Part shown: positions 1-7,492 of the stretch, in pieces
Numbering within the stretch: position 1 is the first letter of the stretch
Layout: every line of letters begins with the position of its first letter
DNA from: Mycobacterium sp. KBS0706
GTDB taxonomy: Bacteria > Pseudomonadota > Alphaproteobacteria > DSM-16000 > Inquilinaceae
Direction: 5' to 3'
Length of the DNA stretch: 64,000 nucleotides
NCBI RefSeq assembly: GCF_005938675.2
Contig: NZ_VCCH02000023.1
Span: 1-64,000 of the forward strand
Notes under the pieces: model-generated
Databases searched by the model: none
Seen by the model: only the letters and a program-made list of their open reading frames with translations
What the model was told of the DNA's origin: nothing
Translations under genes and position numbers: made by a program

Positions 1-17
1 CAAGCCCGGGCATGACA
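1..17. repeat. Partial dispersed palindromic repeat at window edge
   Basis: The first 17 bases are identical to 27577-27593, the outer end of the inverted repeat at 27504-27594. This is the truncated end of a short dispersed REP-like element of the CGGGTCAAGCCCGG type. The rest lies outside the window. Confidence 0.5.
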
Positions 18-118
18 CTTTGTGGTTGGCGTATTGTTGGAAATAGCCACGACCGATCGGACAGTTGCAGCCGGCACCACAGATCGGTCAGGCTGGCGGC
101 AACAATCGGGAGTCGTGG

Positions 119-775
119 ATGAGCGGTTCGATTCAGACCTTTCTGCTCACCCTCTCCGCCCTGTTCTCGATCGTCAACCCGATCGCGGCCGCGCTGATCT
201 TCAGCCAGATCACCGCCGACCGGTCGCATGGCGAGCGCCTGCGGCTGGCGCGGAAGATCGCGGTCTATTCGGCCCTGGTGATGCTGGGGGCGCTGTGGGG
301 CGGCGCCTATGTGCTGAGCTTCTTCGGCATCAGCCTGTCGGCGCTGCGCATCGCCGGCGGCCTGATCGTCGCCGCCAGCGCCTGGCGGCTGCTGCAGTCG
401 CCCGAGCTGCAGGAGGAGCGGAAGCAGGAGCAGGCGTCGGAGGCCGAGGGCATCGACGCGGTCGCCTTCTATCCGCTGACCATGCCCTTCACCACCGGCC
501 CCGGCACCATCTCGGTCGCCATCGCCATCGGCTCGAACCTGCCGGTCGGCCAGCCGGAATTCCTGCCCTTCGTGCTCGGCGCCTCGGCCGCGGCCCTGGT
601 GATCGCCATCGGCGTCTGGATCGCCTATTCCTCAGCCGACCGGCTGGTCGCCTTCCTCGGCCAATCCCAGGTGCGCGTGCTGTCGCGGCTGATGGCCTTC
701 CTGCTGCTGTGCGTCGGCACACAGATCACGCTGGGCGGCATCAGCGACTTCATCCATTCGCTGACGCCGCCATAG
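119..775 (+). CDS. MarC family integral membrane protein
   Basis: A 218-residue hydrophobic protein with about six membrane segments, the usual size and layout of the MarC/UPF0056 family. Typical landmarks are an early FSIVNPI-type segment near residue 20 and a central PLTMPFTTGPGTI stretch near residue 120. The ATG at 119 was chosen because GGGAG lies at 108-112 with good spacing; an earlier in-frame start would add a non-conserved tail. The family's transport role is unsettled: the original link to multiple antibiotic resistance was not confirmed, so no substrate is proposed. It stands alone, converging on the SDR gene 13 bp downstream. Confidence 0.85.
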   Translation: MSGSIQTFLLTLSALFSIVNPIAAALIFSQITADRSHGERLRLARKIAVYSALVMLGALWGGAYVLSFFGISLSALRIAGGLIVAASAWRLLQSPELQEERKQEQASEAEGIDAVAFYPLTMPFTTGPGTISVAIAIGSNLPVGQPEFLPFVLGASAAALVIAIGVWIAYSSADRLVAFLGQSQVRVLSRLMAFLLLCVGTQITLGGISDFIHSLTPP

Positions 776-788
776 CGCATAGCGGGTC

Positions 789-1598
789 TCAGAGGCCGTA
801 GCGGGCGGCCGGGACGGCGCGGGACAGGTTGGGGAACAGCGCCTGGCGGGCGGTCTCGACCGCGTCCCAATCCGCCGCCTGCGGCAGGGCCGGGATGGTC
901 ACGAACTCGCCCTGGTCGAAGCCGGCCAGCGCGGCGTCGACCATGTCCTCGGCCCGCATCATCCGCTGCTGGATCTCCTGTGGCAGGGAGGCGATCGGCG
1001 CGCCGGCGATGTCCCAGAACTCGGTCGCGGTGGCGCCGGGCAGCACGGCCTGGACGCGAATGCCCTTGGCCGCCAGCTCGTGGCGCAGCTGCTGACTGAA
1101 GGCGAGAACGAAGGCCTTGCTGCCGCCATAGACGCCGTTCAGGAGCTCCGGCGCCACGGCGACAATCGAGGAGATGTTGATCACCGCCCCGCCGCTGCGG
1201 GCGACGAAGCCGGGCACCGCCGCGTAGGTCAGGCGGGTCAGCGCCGTGACGTTGAGCTCGATCATCGACTCCATCGCGTCGACATCCGCCTGCAGCAGCG
1301 GGACAGCGGAGCCGAGGCCGGCATTGTTGACCAGCACGGTGATGCGGGGATCGCTGCGCAGCACCGCCTCGACCTTGCGCAGATCGCCCTTGTCGGCTAG
1401 GTCGGCGACCAGCGGCGTCACCGTCCGGCCGGTCTCGGCCGACAGGCGCTGCGCCAGGGCGTCGAGGCGCTCGGCGTTGCGGGCGACCAGGATCAGGTCG
1501 TGGCCGCGCCGGGCGAGGCGGTCGGCATAGATCGCGCCGATGCCCGAGGAGGCGCCGGTGATCAGGGCGATGCCCGGGGTCTTGTAGGTGGCGGTCAT
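789..1598 (-). CDS. Short-chain dehydrogenase/reductase (SDR)
   Basis: A 269-residue classical SDR, an NAD(P)-dependent oxidoreductase of the cytoplasm. It shows the TGASSGIG nucleotide-binding loop (residues 14-21), NNAG (91-94), Ser143/144 and the catalytic Tyr157-x3-Lys161 pair. The start at 1598 is set by GGAGAG just upstream; an in-frame ATG further up would overlap the operator at 1617-1628. The gene lies 77 bp downstream of a MarR gene on the same strand, and the gap holds the same palindrome found in front of marR, so it is probably a target of that repressor. The substrate cannot be read from the sequence. Confidence 0.9.
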   Translation of the reverse strand: MTATYKTPGIALITGASSGIGAIYADRLARRGHDLILVARNAERLDALAQRLSAETGRTVTPLVADLADKGDLRKVEAVLRSDPRITVLVNNAGLGSAVPLLQADVDAMESMIELNVTALTRLTYAAVPGFVARSGGAVINISSIVAVAPELLNGVYGGSKAFVLAFSQQLRHELAAKGIRVQAVLPGATATEFWDIAGAPIASLPQEIQQRMMRAEDMVDAALAGFDQGEFVTIPALPQAADWDAVETARQALFPNLSRAVPAARYGL

Positions 1599-1616
1599 GA
1601 ATCTCTCCATAGAAGA

Positions 1617-1628
1617 GGGCATATGCCC
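1617..1628. promoter_or_regulatory. Palindromic operator, copy 1 (before SDR)
   Basis: Perfect 12-bp palindrome GGGCATATGCCC, 18 bp upstream of the SDR start codon. The identical 12-mer occurs twice more upstream of the adjacent marR gene (2157-2168 and within 2179-2196). It is most simply the binding site of that MarR protein. Confidence 0.65.
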
Positions 1629-1675
1629 ATATTTGAACCGATAGATGAGGTACGGCCGGCTGCCGTCCGGGAGGC

Positions 1676-2143
1676 TCAGTCCTTCAGCGTGTCGAGCCGG
1701 TCGTCATAGGCGATGTCGAGCAGGGCGTTGCGCAGCATCTCCGCCTCGCGCCGGCCGAAGACCGCGTGGAACCGGTCCTGTGCCGCCATCCAGAGCCCGA
1801 GGGCCTGCTGCAGAAGCGCCCGCCCCTGCTCCGTCATCACGATGTGGCGCCGGCGCCGGTCCTTCGGGCTTTCCTGCAGGGTGATCAGCCCGTCCCGCTC
1901 CAGCGGCCGCAGGTTGTGGCCGAGCGCGGAGCGGTCGATGACCAGCGCCGCGGCCAGCTCCGCCAGGGTCGGCGGCTTGTCCGCCAGCTCGTGCAGCTCG
2001 GCCAGGATGGCGAACTGGGTCGAGCGCAGCCCGGTCGGCGCCAGCGCGTCGTCATAAAGCTGCGTCACCCGCCGCGACGCCTTGCGCATCGCGGTGGCGT
2101 TGCAGGCCAGGACGCCCTCCGTGGTGTTGCGCTCGATCTTCAT
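1676..2143 (-). CDS. MarR family transcriptional repressor
   Basis: A 155-residue winged-helix protein. The conserved MarR core is visible: the recognition region LAELAAALVIDRSALGHNL (about residues 70-88), then the wing with LQESPKDRRRRHIVMTEQG, whose Asp-Arg-Arg pattern is typical. The start at Met (MKIERN) excludes an upstream segment that overlaps the operator. MarR proteins bind palindromes as dimers and are usually relieved by small ligands. Here three GGGCATATGCCC copies flank the gene, one before the downstream SDR gene and two before marR itself. This suggests autorepression and control of the SDR. Confidence 0.88.
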   Translation of the reverse strand: MKIERNTTEGVLACNATAMRKASRRVTQLYDDALAPTGLRSTQFAILAELHELADKPPTLAELAAALVIDRSALGHNLRPLERDGLITLQESPKDRRRRHIVMTEQGRALLQQALGLWMAAQDRFHAVFGRREAEMLRNALLDIAYDDRLDTLKD

Positions 2144-2156
2144 GGCACTCGATATG

Positions 2157-2168
2157 GGGCATATGCCC
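2157..2168. promoter_or_regulatory. Palindromic operator, copy 2 (before marR)
   Basis: Second perfect GGGCATATGCCC, 14 bp upstream of the marR start codon. It is likely an autorepression site, 25 bp centre to centre from copy 3. Confidence 0.65.
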
Positions 2169-2178
2169 ATTTATCGTC

Positions 2179-2196
2179 AAGGGGCATATGCCCCTT
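2179..2196. promoter_or_regulatory. Palindromic operator, copy 3 (longest)
   Basis: Eighteen-base perfect palindrome AAGGGGCATATGCCCCTT containing the GGGCATATGCCC core. It lies between marR and the divergent dehydratase gene, so it could also affect transcription towards 2312. Confidence 0.65.
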
Positions 2197-2311
2197 TCTT
2201 TCACCCTCTCCGGCCACCGACCGGCCTTGCCTGCTGCCCCGCGCTCCGATAGGTAATTAGCAATCTGACGAAGTATTCGGCTCACCGCCGATCCAGGATG
2301 GGAGAACGGGG

Positions 2312-3256
2312 ATGGCCGAGTTGCGGGTGGACCGGGACGGCATCGCACGGATCGAGCCGGTGATCCGGCCACATATCCGGCGGACGCCGGTGGTCGAGAC
2401 GGCAGGACGCGATTTCGGCATCGATGCCGGCGCGATCAGCCTGAAGCTGGAGCTGCTGCAGCATGCCGGGTCGTTCAAGACCCGCGGCGCCTTCGCCAAC
2501 CTGCTGACCCGCGACGTGCCGGCGGCCGGGGTCGCCGCGGCGTCGGGCGGCAATCACGGCGCGGCGGTGGCCCATGCCGCGGCGTCGCTGGGCCTGCCGG
2601 CGCGGATCTTCGTGCCGAGCATCTCCTCCCCCGCCAAGATCGAGCGGATCCGCCACACCGGCGCCGAGCTGGTGGTCGGCGGCGACCGCTACGCCGATGC
2701 GCTGGCCGCCTGCGACGCCTGGGTGGCGGCCACCGGCGCCCTCTCCGTCCACGCCTTCGACCAGGCCGAGACCATGCTGGGCCAGGGCACGCTGGCGCTG
2801 GAGCTGGAAGCCCAGGCGTCGGATCTCGACACAGTGCTGGTCGGGGTCGGCGGCGGCGGTCTGATCGGCGGCATCGCCGCCTGGTATGGCGGGCGGGTCA
2901 AGGTCGTCGGCGTCGAGCCCGAGGCCTCGCCCACCCTGCACCGGGCCTTCGCGGCCGGCCGGCCGGTGGATGCCGAGACCGGCGGCATCGCCGCCGACAG
3001 CCTGGCCCCGAAGCGGATCGGCGAGCTGGTGTTCCCGGTGCTGCGCCAGCATGGCACGACCGCCATTCTGGTCACCGACGACGCGATCCGCGAGGCCCAG
3101 CGCGCCCTGTGGCAGGGCTTGCGCATCGTCGCCGAGCCGGGCGGGTCCGCCGCCTTCGCGGCGCTCCTGTCCGGCCGCTACCGGCCGGCCCCGGGCGAGC
3201 GGGTCGGTGTGGTGGTCAGCGGCGGCAACACCACGGCGGTCGATTTCGATCGGTGA
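2312..3256 (+). CDS. PLP-dependent threonine/serine dehydratase-like enzyme
   Basis: A 314-residue fold-type II PLP enzyme. The Schiff-base lysine is Lys56 in SFKTRGA, substrate/cofactor contacts are in SGGNHG (78-83), and the phosphate-binding glycine loop is GGGGL (about 179-183). These are the marks of the threonine dehydratase / serine racemase group, which eliminates water from hydroxy-amino acids to give a 2-oxo acid and ammonia. The protein lacks the C-terminal ACT regulatory domain of biosynthetic IlvA, so a catabolic or promiscuous role is more likely. The start is supported by GGGAGAACGGGG directly upstream. It is divergent from marR. Confidence 0.85.
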   Translation: MAELRVDRDGIARIEPVIRPHIRRTPVVETAGRDFGIDAGAISLKLELLQHAGSFKTRGAFANLLTRDVPAAGVAAASGGNHGAAVAHAAASLGLPARIFVPSISSPAKIERIRHTGAELVVGGDRYADALAACDAWVAATGALSVHAFDQAETMLGQGTLALELEAQASDLDTVLVGVGGGGLIGGIAAWYGGRVKVVGVEPEASPTLHRAFAAGRPVDAETGGIAADSLAPKRIGELVFPVLRQHGTTAILVTDDAIREAQRALWQGLRIVAEPGGSAAFAALLSGRYRPAPGERVGVVVSGGNTTAVDFDR

Positions 3257-3569
3257 CGGGAGGATTTACGGAAGCCTCGGCAAGGACTCCGCGCGAGCTG
3301 AATCCCTCGAATTGGTTTCCGTCACTGTGGGCGCCAAGCCCCGCGCGGCTTGGGGAAGGCAGGCAATAATCATGCAGCGGGCGGATTACAATCCGATCTC
3401 ACGCTGAACTGGAAGGAAACAGAACAGGACAGAAAGCTTTTTTCTGAATCCCATGGAACCTTATGGCTGTTCTCGACTTGTGGCATTGATCACAAGCAGA
3501 GCAGTCTCGACGGCAAGGACCGGGCACGGCTTCGAAGGCGGGGACTGCGGGCAGGATGGGAGAGGCGTG
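3257..3569. other. Intergenic region before the mucR-type gene
   Basis: No coding potential was recognised. It holds a 7-bp stem hairpin (CCAAGCC 3334-3340, GGCTTGG 3347-3353) that may end dehydratase transcription. An A/T-richer stretch at about 3410-3500 presumably contains the promoter of the downstream regulator. Confidence 0.5.
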
Positions 3570-4079
3570 ATGTCGACGTTGAGCGATGAGATTCTGAAGT
3601 TCACCAAGGAGATCATCGTGGCCCATGTCTCCCACAATGCGGTGGATAGCGAGAGCCTGCCGGATCTCATCCGGAACGTGCATCTATCGCTGATCGAAGC
3701 CCGCGACGCGGCGATCCAGCGTGACCCGGCTGCGGCTGCCGAGCCGGCGACGAACGCCCAGGAGAGCGGCGGGACGCATGAGGATCCCGTCGCCGCCTCG
3801 CCCGACCCCGTCCCGGCCGTTCCGGTCTCCGAGTCGGTGACCCCCGACCACATCATCTGCCTGGAAGACGGCCGGCCCTTCAAGATGATGAAGCGCTGGC
3901 TGCGCGCCACCTACGGCATGACGCCGGAGCAGTACCGGGCCAGGTGGAACCTGCCGGCCGACTACCCGATGGTGGCGCCGAACTACGCCCGGTCGAAGTC
4001 GGTCTATGCCAAGGCCCAGGGCCTGGGCACCGAAAAGCTGCGCCGCGTCGGCAAGCAGCGGTCCCGCCGCACCGCCTGA
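3570..4079 (+). CDS. MucR/Ros family transcriptional regulator with degenerate zinc finger
   Basis: A 169-residue regulator of the alphaproteobacterial MucR/Ros family, whose members bind A/T-rich DNA and often act as global or H-NS-like regulators. The N-terminal helix (residues 1-50) and the C-terminal domain with CLEDG, MTPEQYRARW and LPADYPMVAPNYA are typical; a Pro/Ala-rich linker joins them. Of the four zinc ligands in Ros (C-x2-C-x9-H-x4-H), only Cys97 is kept; the others are Asp100, Trp110 and Tyr115. Known zinc-free members of the family fold without metal, so it may still work. The ATG at 3570 follows a GGGAGAGG ribosome-binding site. Confidence 0.88.
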   Translation: MSTLSDEILKFTKEIIVAHVSHNAVDSESLPDLIRNVHLSLIEARDAAIQRDPAAAAEPATNAQESGGTHEDPVAASPDPVPAVPVSESVTPDHIICLEDGRPFKMMKRWLRATYGMTPEQYRARWNLPADYPMVAPNYARSKSVYAKAQGLGTEKLRRVGKQRSRRTA

Positions 4080-4095
4080 ATTCGGTCTCGGCAAG

Positions 4096-4125
4096 GCCGG
4101 AGCCTTCCCGCAGGAAGGCTCCGGC
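4096..4125. terminator. Bidirectional terminator hairpin
   Basis: Perfect 13-bp stem (4096-4108 with 4113-4125) closed by a CGCA tetraloop, between the convergent regulator and aldehyde dehydrogenase genes. The stem is G/C-rich and no long T tract follows. Confidence 0.75.
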
Positions 4126-4131
4126 AAAGAC

Positions 4132-5562
4132 TCAGGCCGCCTCGTAGCCGATCACGCCCTTGATCTCGAGGAACTCCTCGAGGCCGAACTCGGCATATTC
4201 CCGGCCATTGCCCGACTGCTTGTAGCCGCCGAACGGCGCGGCGGTGTCCCAGGCCGGGTAGTTGATGTGGACATTGCCGACCCGCAGCTGCGACGCCACC
4301 TTGCGCGCCCGCTCCAGATCGCTCGACTGGACATAGGCGGCCAGGCCGTAGGGCGTGTCGTTGGCCAGCTCGATCGCCTGCGCCTCGGTCTCGTAGGTCA
4401 GGATCGACAGCACCGGGCCGAAGATCTCCTCGCGCGCGATCGTCATGTCCGGGGTCACCCGGGCGAAGACGGTCGGGCGGATGAAGTAGCCGCGGTTCAG
4501 CCCCTCCGGCCGGCCGGGGCCGCCGGCCACCAGCTCCGCGCCCTCGGCGATGCCGGCTTCGATCAGCTTCTGGATCTTGTCGTATTGCAGCTGGCTGACC
4601 ACCGGGCCGAGCTGGGTGTCCGGCGCGTCGGCCGGGCCGACCTTGTAGCCCTCGGCCGCCGCGCGGGCATAGCCGATCGCCTCGTCCTCGCGCTCCAGCG
4701 GCACGAACATCCGGGTCGGGGCGTTGCAGGACTGGCCGCTGTTGCCGAAGCAGCCGGCGACGCCCTTGGTCACCGCCCGCTTCAGGTCGGCATCGGCCAA
4801 GATGATGTTGGCCGACTTGCCGCCCAGCTCCTGATGCACCCGCTTGACCGTGTCGGCGGCGGCCTTGGCCACCAGGATGCCGGCGCGGGTCGAGCCGGTG
4901 AAGGACACCATGTCGACGTCGGGATGGCTGGAGATGGCGGCGCCGACCGTCGGCCCGTCGCCGTTGACCAGGTTGAACACGCCCTTCGGCACCCCGGCCT
5001 CGTGCAGGATCTCGGCGAAGATGATTGCGTCGAGCGGCGCTATCTCGCTCGGCTTCAGCACCATGGTGCAGCCGGCGGCCAGGGCTGGGCCGACCTTGCA
5101 GGTGATCTGGTTCAGCGGCCAGTTCCACGGGGTGATCATGCCGACCACGCCGACCGGCTCCTTCACCACCATTGAGGTGCCCTTGGCCCGCTGGAACTGG
5201 AAGGTCTCCAGCGCCTCGATGATCCGGGTCAGATGCGCGTCGCCGGCCCAGGTCTGGGAATCGAGCGCGAATTGCCGCGGCGCACCCATCTCACGCGACA
5301 CGGCCAGGGCGATGTCGGGGGCGCGGCGCTTGTAGACCTCCAGGATCCGGCGCAGCAGGGCCAGGCGCTCCTCACGGCTGGTGCGGGCGAAGGCCGGGAA
5401 GGCCCGCTTCGCCGCCGCCACCGCACGGTCGACATCCGCGGCCGAGCCGAGCGCGATCTTGGCGAAGGCCTCCTCGGTCGAGGGGTCGATCACGTCGAGC
5501 GTCTTCGGCGTGATCGGGTCGACCCATGCGCCGTCGATGTAGAATTGGGTTTCGTGCGCCAT
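4132..5562 (-). CDS. NAD(P)-dependent aldehyde dehydrogenase
   Basis: A 476-residue member of the aldehyde dehydrogenase superfamily, which oxidises aldehydes to acids. Visible motifs in order are TPWNWPL (144-150), FTGSTRAG (221-228), the general base Glu245 in QELGGKS, and the nucleophile Cys279 in GQSCNAPTR. Length and motifs fit a complete active enzyme. The closest general type is the broad-specificity NAD group; the substrate cannot be told. The gene stands alone, with its stop 6 bp from the terminator shared with the opposing regulator gene. Confidence 0.9.
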   Translation of the reverse strand: MAHETQFYIDGAWVDPITPKTLDVIDPSTEEAFAKIALGSAADVDRAVAAAKRAFPAFARTSREERLALLRRILEVYKRRAPDIALAVSREMGAPRQFALDSQTWAGDAHLTRIIEALETFQFQRAKGTSMVVKEPVGVVGMITPWNWPLNQITCKVGPALAAGCTMVLKPSEIAPLDAIIFAEILHEAGVPKGVFNLVNGDGPTVGAAISSHPDVDMVSFTGSTRAGILVAKAAADTVKRVHQELGGKSANIILADADLKRAVTKGVAGCFGNSGQSCNAPTRMFVPLEREDEAIGYARAAAEGYKVGPADAPDTQLGPVVSQLQYDKIQKLIEAGIAEGAELVAGGPGRPEGLNRGYFIRPTVFARVTPDMTIAREEIFGPVLSILTYETEAQAIELANDTPYGLAAYVQSSDLERARKVASQLRVGNVHINYPAWDTAAPFGGYKQSGNGREYAEFGLEEFLEIKGVIGYEAA

Positions 5563-5730
5563 CTGAACCTCGTTCGGTCGTGGGGCGGAGGGGAGCCTGC
5601 GGCCCGGCCCTCCGTCGCATCCGTCGCCTCCCGCGACGGGCTGAGGAACGTTAGAACAGGCTCCGGGGGGCGGGGAAGCTCCGGCGCGTGGGGGACGGCC
5701 ATGCGCGGCCCCTGCCCTCTCTCGTCGGAC

Positions 5731-6483
5731 TCAGCCCGCCACGACCTGTCCTCGCCGGCCGCGCTCCGACCGCACGGCGTATCCCACGCCGAAGGCCAGC
5801 AGCGCGGCCAGGCCGAACCAGGTGATGGCGTAGATCAGGTGGCTGTTCGGGAAGGCGATCACTGTCAGCCCGCCGATCGGCAGGCCGCCCGGATTGGGCG
5901 TGGCGTCGGCATCGATGAAATAGGGGGCGACGTTCGTCAGCCTGCGGGCCGCGGCGATGGCGGCGACGTCGCGGGAATACCAGCGCTCCGCCGCCGGCTC
6001 GTTCGAACGCAGGAACCCGCCCTTCGGCTCGGTGATGCGCAACAGGCCGGTGATCGTGACGGGTCCTTCGATCTGCCCCGCCGCGCGGGTGGCCGGGTCG
6101 CGGTTCTCGGTCGGCACGAAGCCGCGGTTGACCAGCACCACCGTGCCGTCATCCGCCTGCAGCGGGGTCATCACCCAATAGCCGGCACCCTTCACGGTCG
6201 AGGCGGCGACCTGGGCCTCGCGGTCGTTGAGGAAGCGGCCGGAGATGCGGACATGGCGGTACTCGTCCCGGTCGGCATCGACCCGGGCCCAGTCTGACGG
6301 GGGGGCAACGGGCGCGGCCGCGACGCGCTGGTCGACCCGGGCGATCAGGTCGAGCTTCCAGGCCCGCCGCTCGACCTGCCAGACACCGAGCGCCAGCAGG
6401 CCGACGAACACCGCCAGCGACGCCGCCCCGAGGACGATCAGGCTGGCGGTCGAGCGAGGCCGATGCGCCTCGCCGTCGGTCAC
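5731..6483 (-). CDS. SURF1 family oxidase assembly protein
   Basis: A 250-residue SURF1 protein with one membrane helix near the N-terminus (about 12-32), a periplasmic domain, and a second helix near the C-terminus (about 210-232). Family landmarks are LGVWQVERRAWK, the VLVNRGFVP segment and the final HLIYAITWFGLA helix. The start is GTG at 6483, whose bases overlap the TGA of cyoD, so translation is probably coupled. SURF1 proteins help insert heme a into terminal oxidases. A copy inside a quinol oxidase operon corresponds to the Surf1q type known from Paracoccus, which serves the quinol oxidase rather than the aa3 enzyme. Confidence 0.9.
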   Translation of the reverse strand: MTDGEAHRPRSTASLIVLGAASLAVFVGLLALGVWQVERRAWKLDLIARVDQRVAAAPVAPPSDWARVDADRDEYRHVRISGRFLNDREAQVAASTVKGAGYWVMTPLQADDGTVVLVNRGFVPTENRDPATRAAGQIEGPVTITGLLRITEPKGGFLRSNEPAAERWYSRDVAAIAAARRLTNVAPYFIDADATPNPGGLPIGGLTVIAFPNSHLIYAITWFGLAALLAFGVGYAVRSERGRRGQVVAG

Positions 6484-6869
6484 GGCATGTTGCGCATGTC
6501 GTGGGCGGAGACCGGCATCATGTTGTGGTTGAGGTGATACATCACCCACAGCGAGCCGGACAGCGTGATCACCACCAGCACCACGGTGAAGATCAGGGCC
6601 AGCATGGTCCAGCCGCCCTCCGACTTCGTGTTCATGTGCAGGAAATAGACCATGTGCACGATGATCTGGGCGACCGCGAGCGCCATGATCACCAGCGCCG
6701 TGGTCTGGGCATCGGCGAAAACGTCGCCCATTACGAGCCAGAACGGGATCGCGGTCAGGATCAGCGCCAGCACGAAGCCGGTGACGTAGCCCTTCAGCGT
6801 GCCGTGGCCGCTGGCGTCACCATGATGGTGGTCGCCGTGATGGTGATCGGTGTGGGCGTGGGCGCTCAT
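6480..6869 (-). CDS. cyoD: Quinol oxidase subunit IV (CyoD)
   Basis: A 129-residue protein with three membrane helices, the size and layout of cytochrome o ubiquinol oxidase subunit IV. Family landmarks are GYVTGFVLALILTAIPFW and QIIVHMVYFLHM. The start at 6869 overlaps the cyoC stop (ATGA). The N-terminus is unusual: residues 3-22 hold ten histidines in the pattern HAHTD-HHHGD-HHHGD-ASGH, which could bind copper, zinc or nickel. This subunit normally assists assembly of the binuclear centre and is not catalytic. Confidence 0.92.
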   Translation of the reverse strand: MSAHAHTDHHHGDHHHGDASGHGTLKGYVTGFVLALILTAIPFWLVMGDVFADAQTTALVIMALAVAQIIVHMVYFLHMNTKSEGGWTMLALIFTVVLVVITLSGSLWVMYHLNHNMMPVSAHDMRNMP

Positions 6870-7492
6870 GCCATGGATCCCATCAGGTAGACGAAGGTGA
6901 AGACGCCGATCCAGATGACATCCAGGAAGTGCCAGAACAGGCTGAGGCACATCAGCCGGCGCTTATTGTCCGGGATCAGCCCGTGCTGGGCGACCTGAAC
7001 CATCATCGTGATCATCCAGACGATGCCGACCGTGACGTGCAGCCCGTGCGTCCCCACCAGGGTGAAGAACGACGACAGGAAGGCGCTGCGCCACGGCCCC
7101 GCCCCTTCATGGATCAGATGGGCGAACTCGTAGAGCTCAAGTCCGACGAAGGCCATGCCGAACAAGGCGGTGACGACGAGCCAGGCCAGGGTCGCGCCCT
7201 TGCGGTTGCGCTCCATCTCCAGCATGGCGAAGCCGCAGGTGATGGAGGACAAGAGCAGCATCGAGGTGTTGACCGCCACCAGCGGCAGGTCGAACAGGTC
7301 GGCGCCGGACGGGCCGGCCGCGTAGCTGCGCCCGAGCACGCCATAGCAGGCGAAGAGGACTGCGAAGATCAGGCAATCGCTCATCAGGTAGATCCAGAAG
7401 CCGAGCATCGTGCTGCCGCCCGAATGCTCGTGCTCCTCGTCGACGTGGAAGCGCGCCTCGCCGTTCGCGGTCTGATCGAGTGGTGGCGTCAT
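6866..7492 (-). CDS. cyoC: Quinol oxidase subunit III (CyoC)
   Basis: A 208-residue protein with five membrane helices, the short form typical of quinol oxidase subunit III (cytochrome c oxidase subunit III has seven). Conserved features include the GFWIYLMSDCLIFAVLF helix and the later VGTHGLHVTVGI and FWHFLDVIWIGVF segments. The start overlaps the cyoB stop in TGATG and the end overlaps cyoD, so the operon is tightly coupled. Confidence 0.95.
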   Translation of the reverse strand: MTPPLDQTANGEARFHVDEEHEHSGGSTMLGFWIYLMSDCLIFAVLFACYGVLGRSYAAGPSGADLFDLPLVAVNTSMLLLSSITCGFAMLEMERNRKGATLAWLVVTALFGMAFVGLELYEFAHLIHEGAGPWRSAFLSSFFTLVGTHGLHVTVGIVWMITMMVQVAQHGLIPDNKRRLMCLSLFWHFLDVIWIGVFTFVYLMGSMA

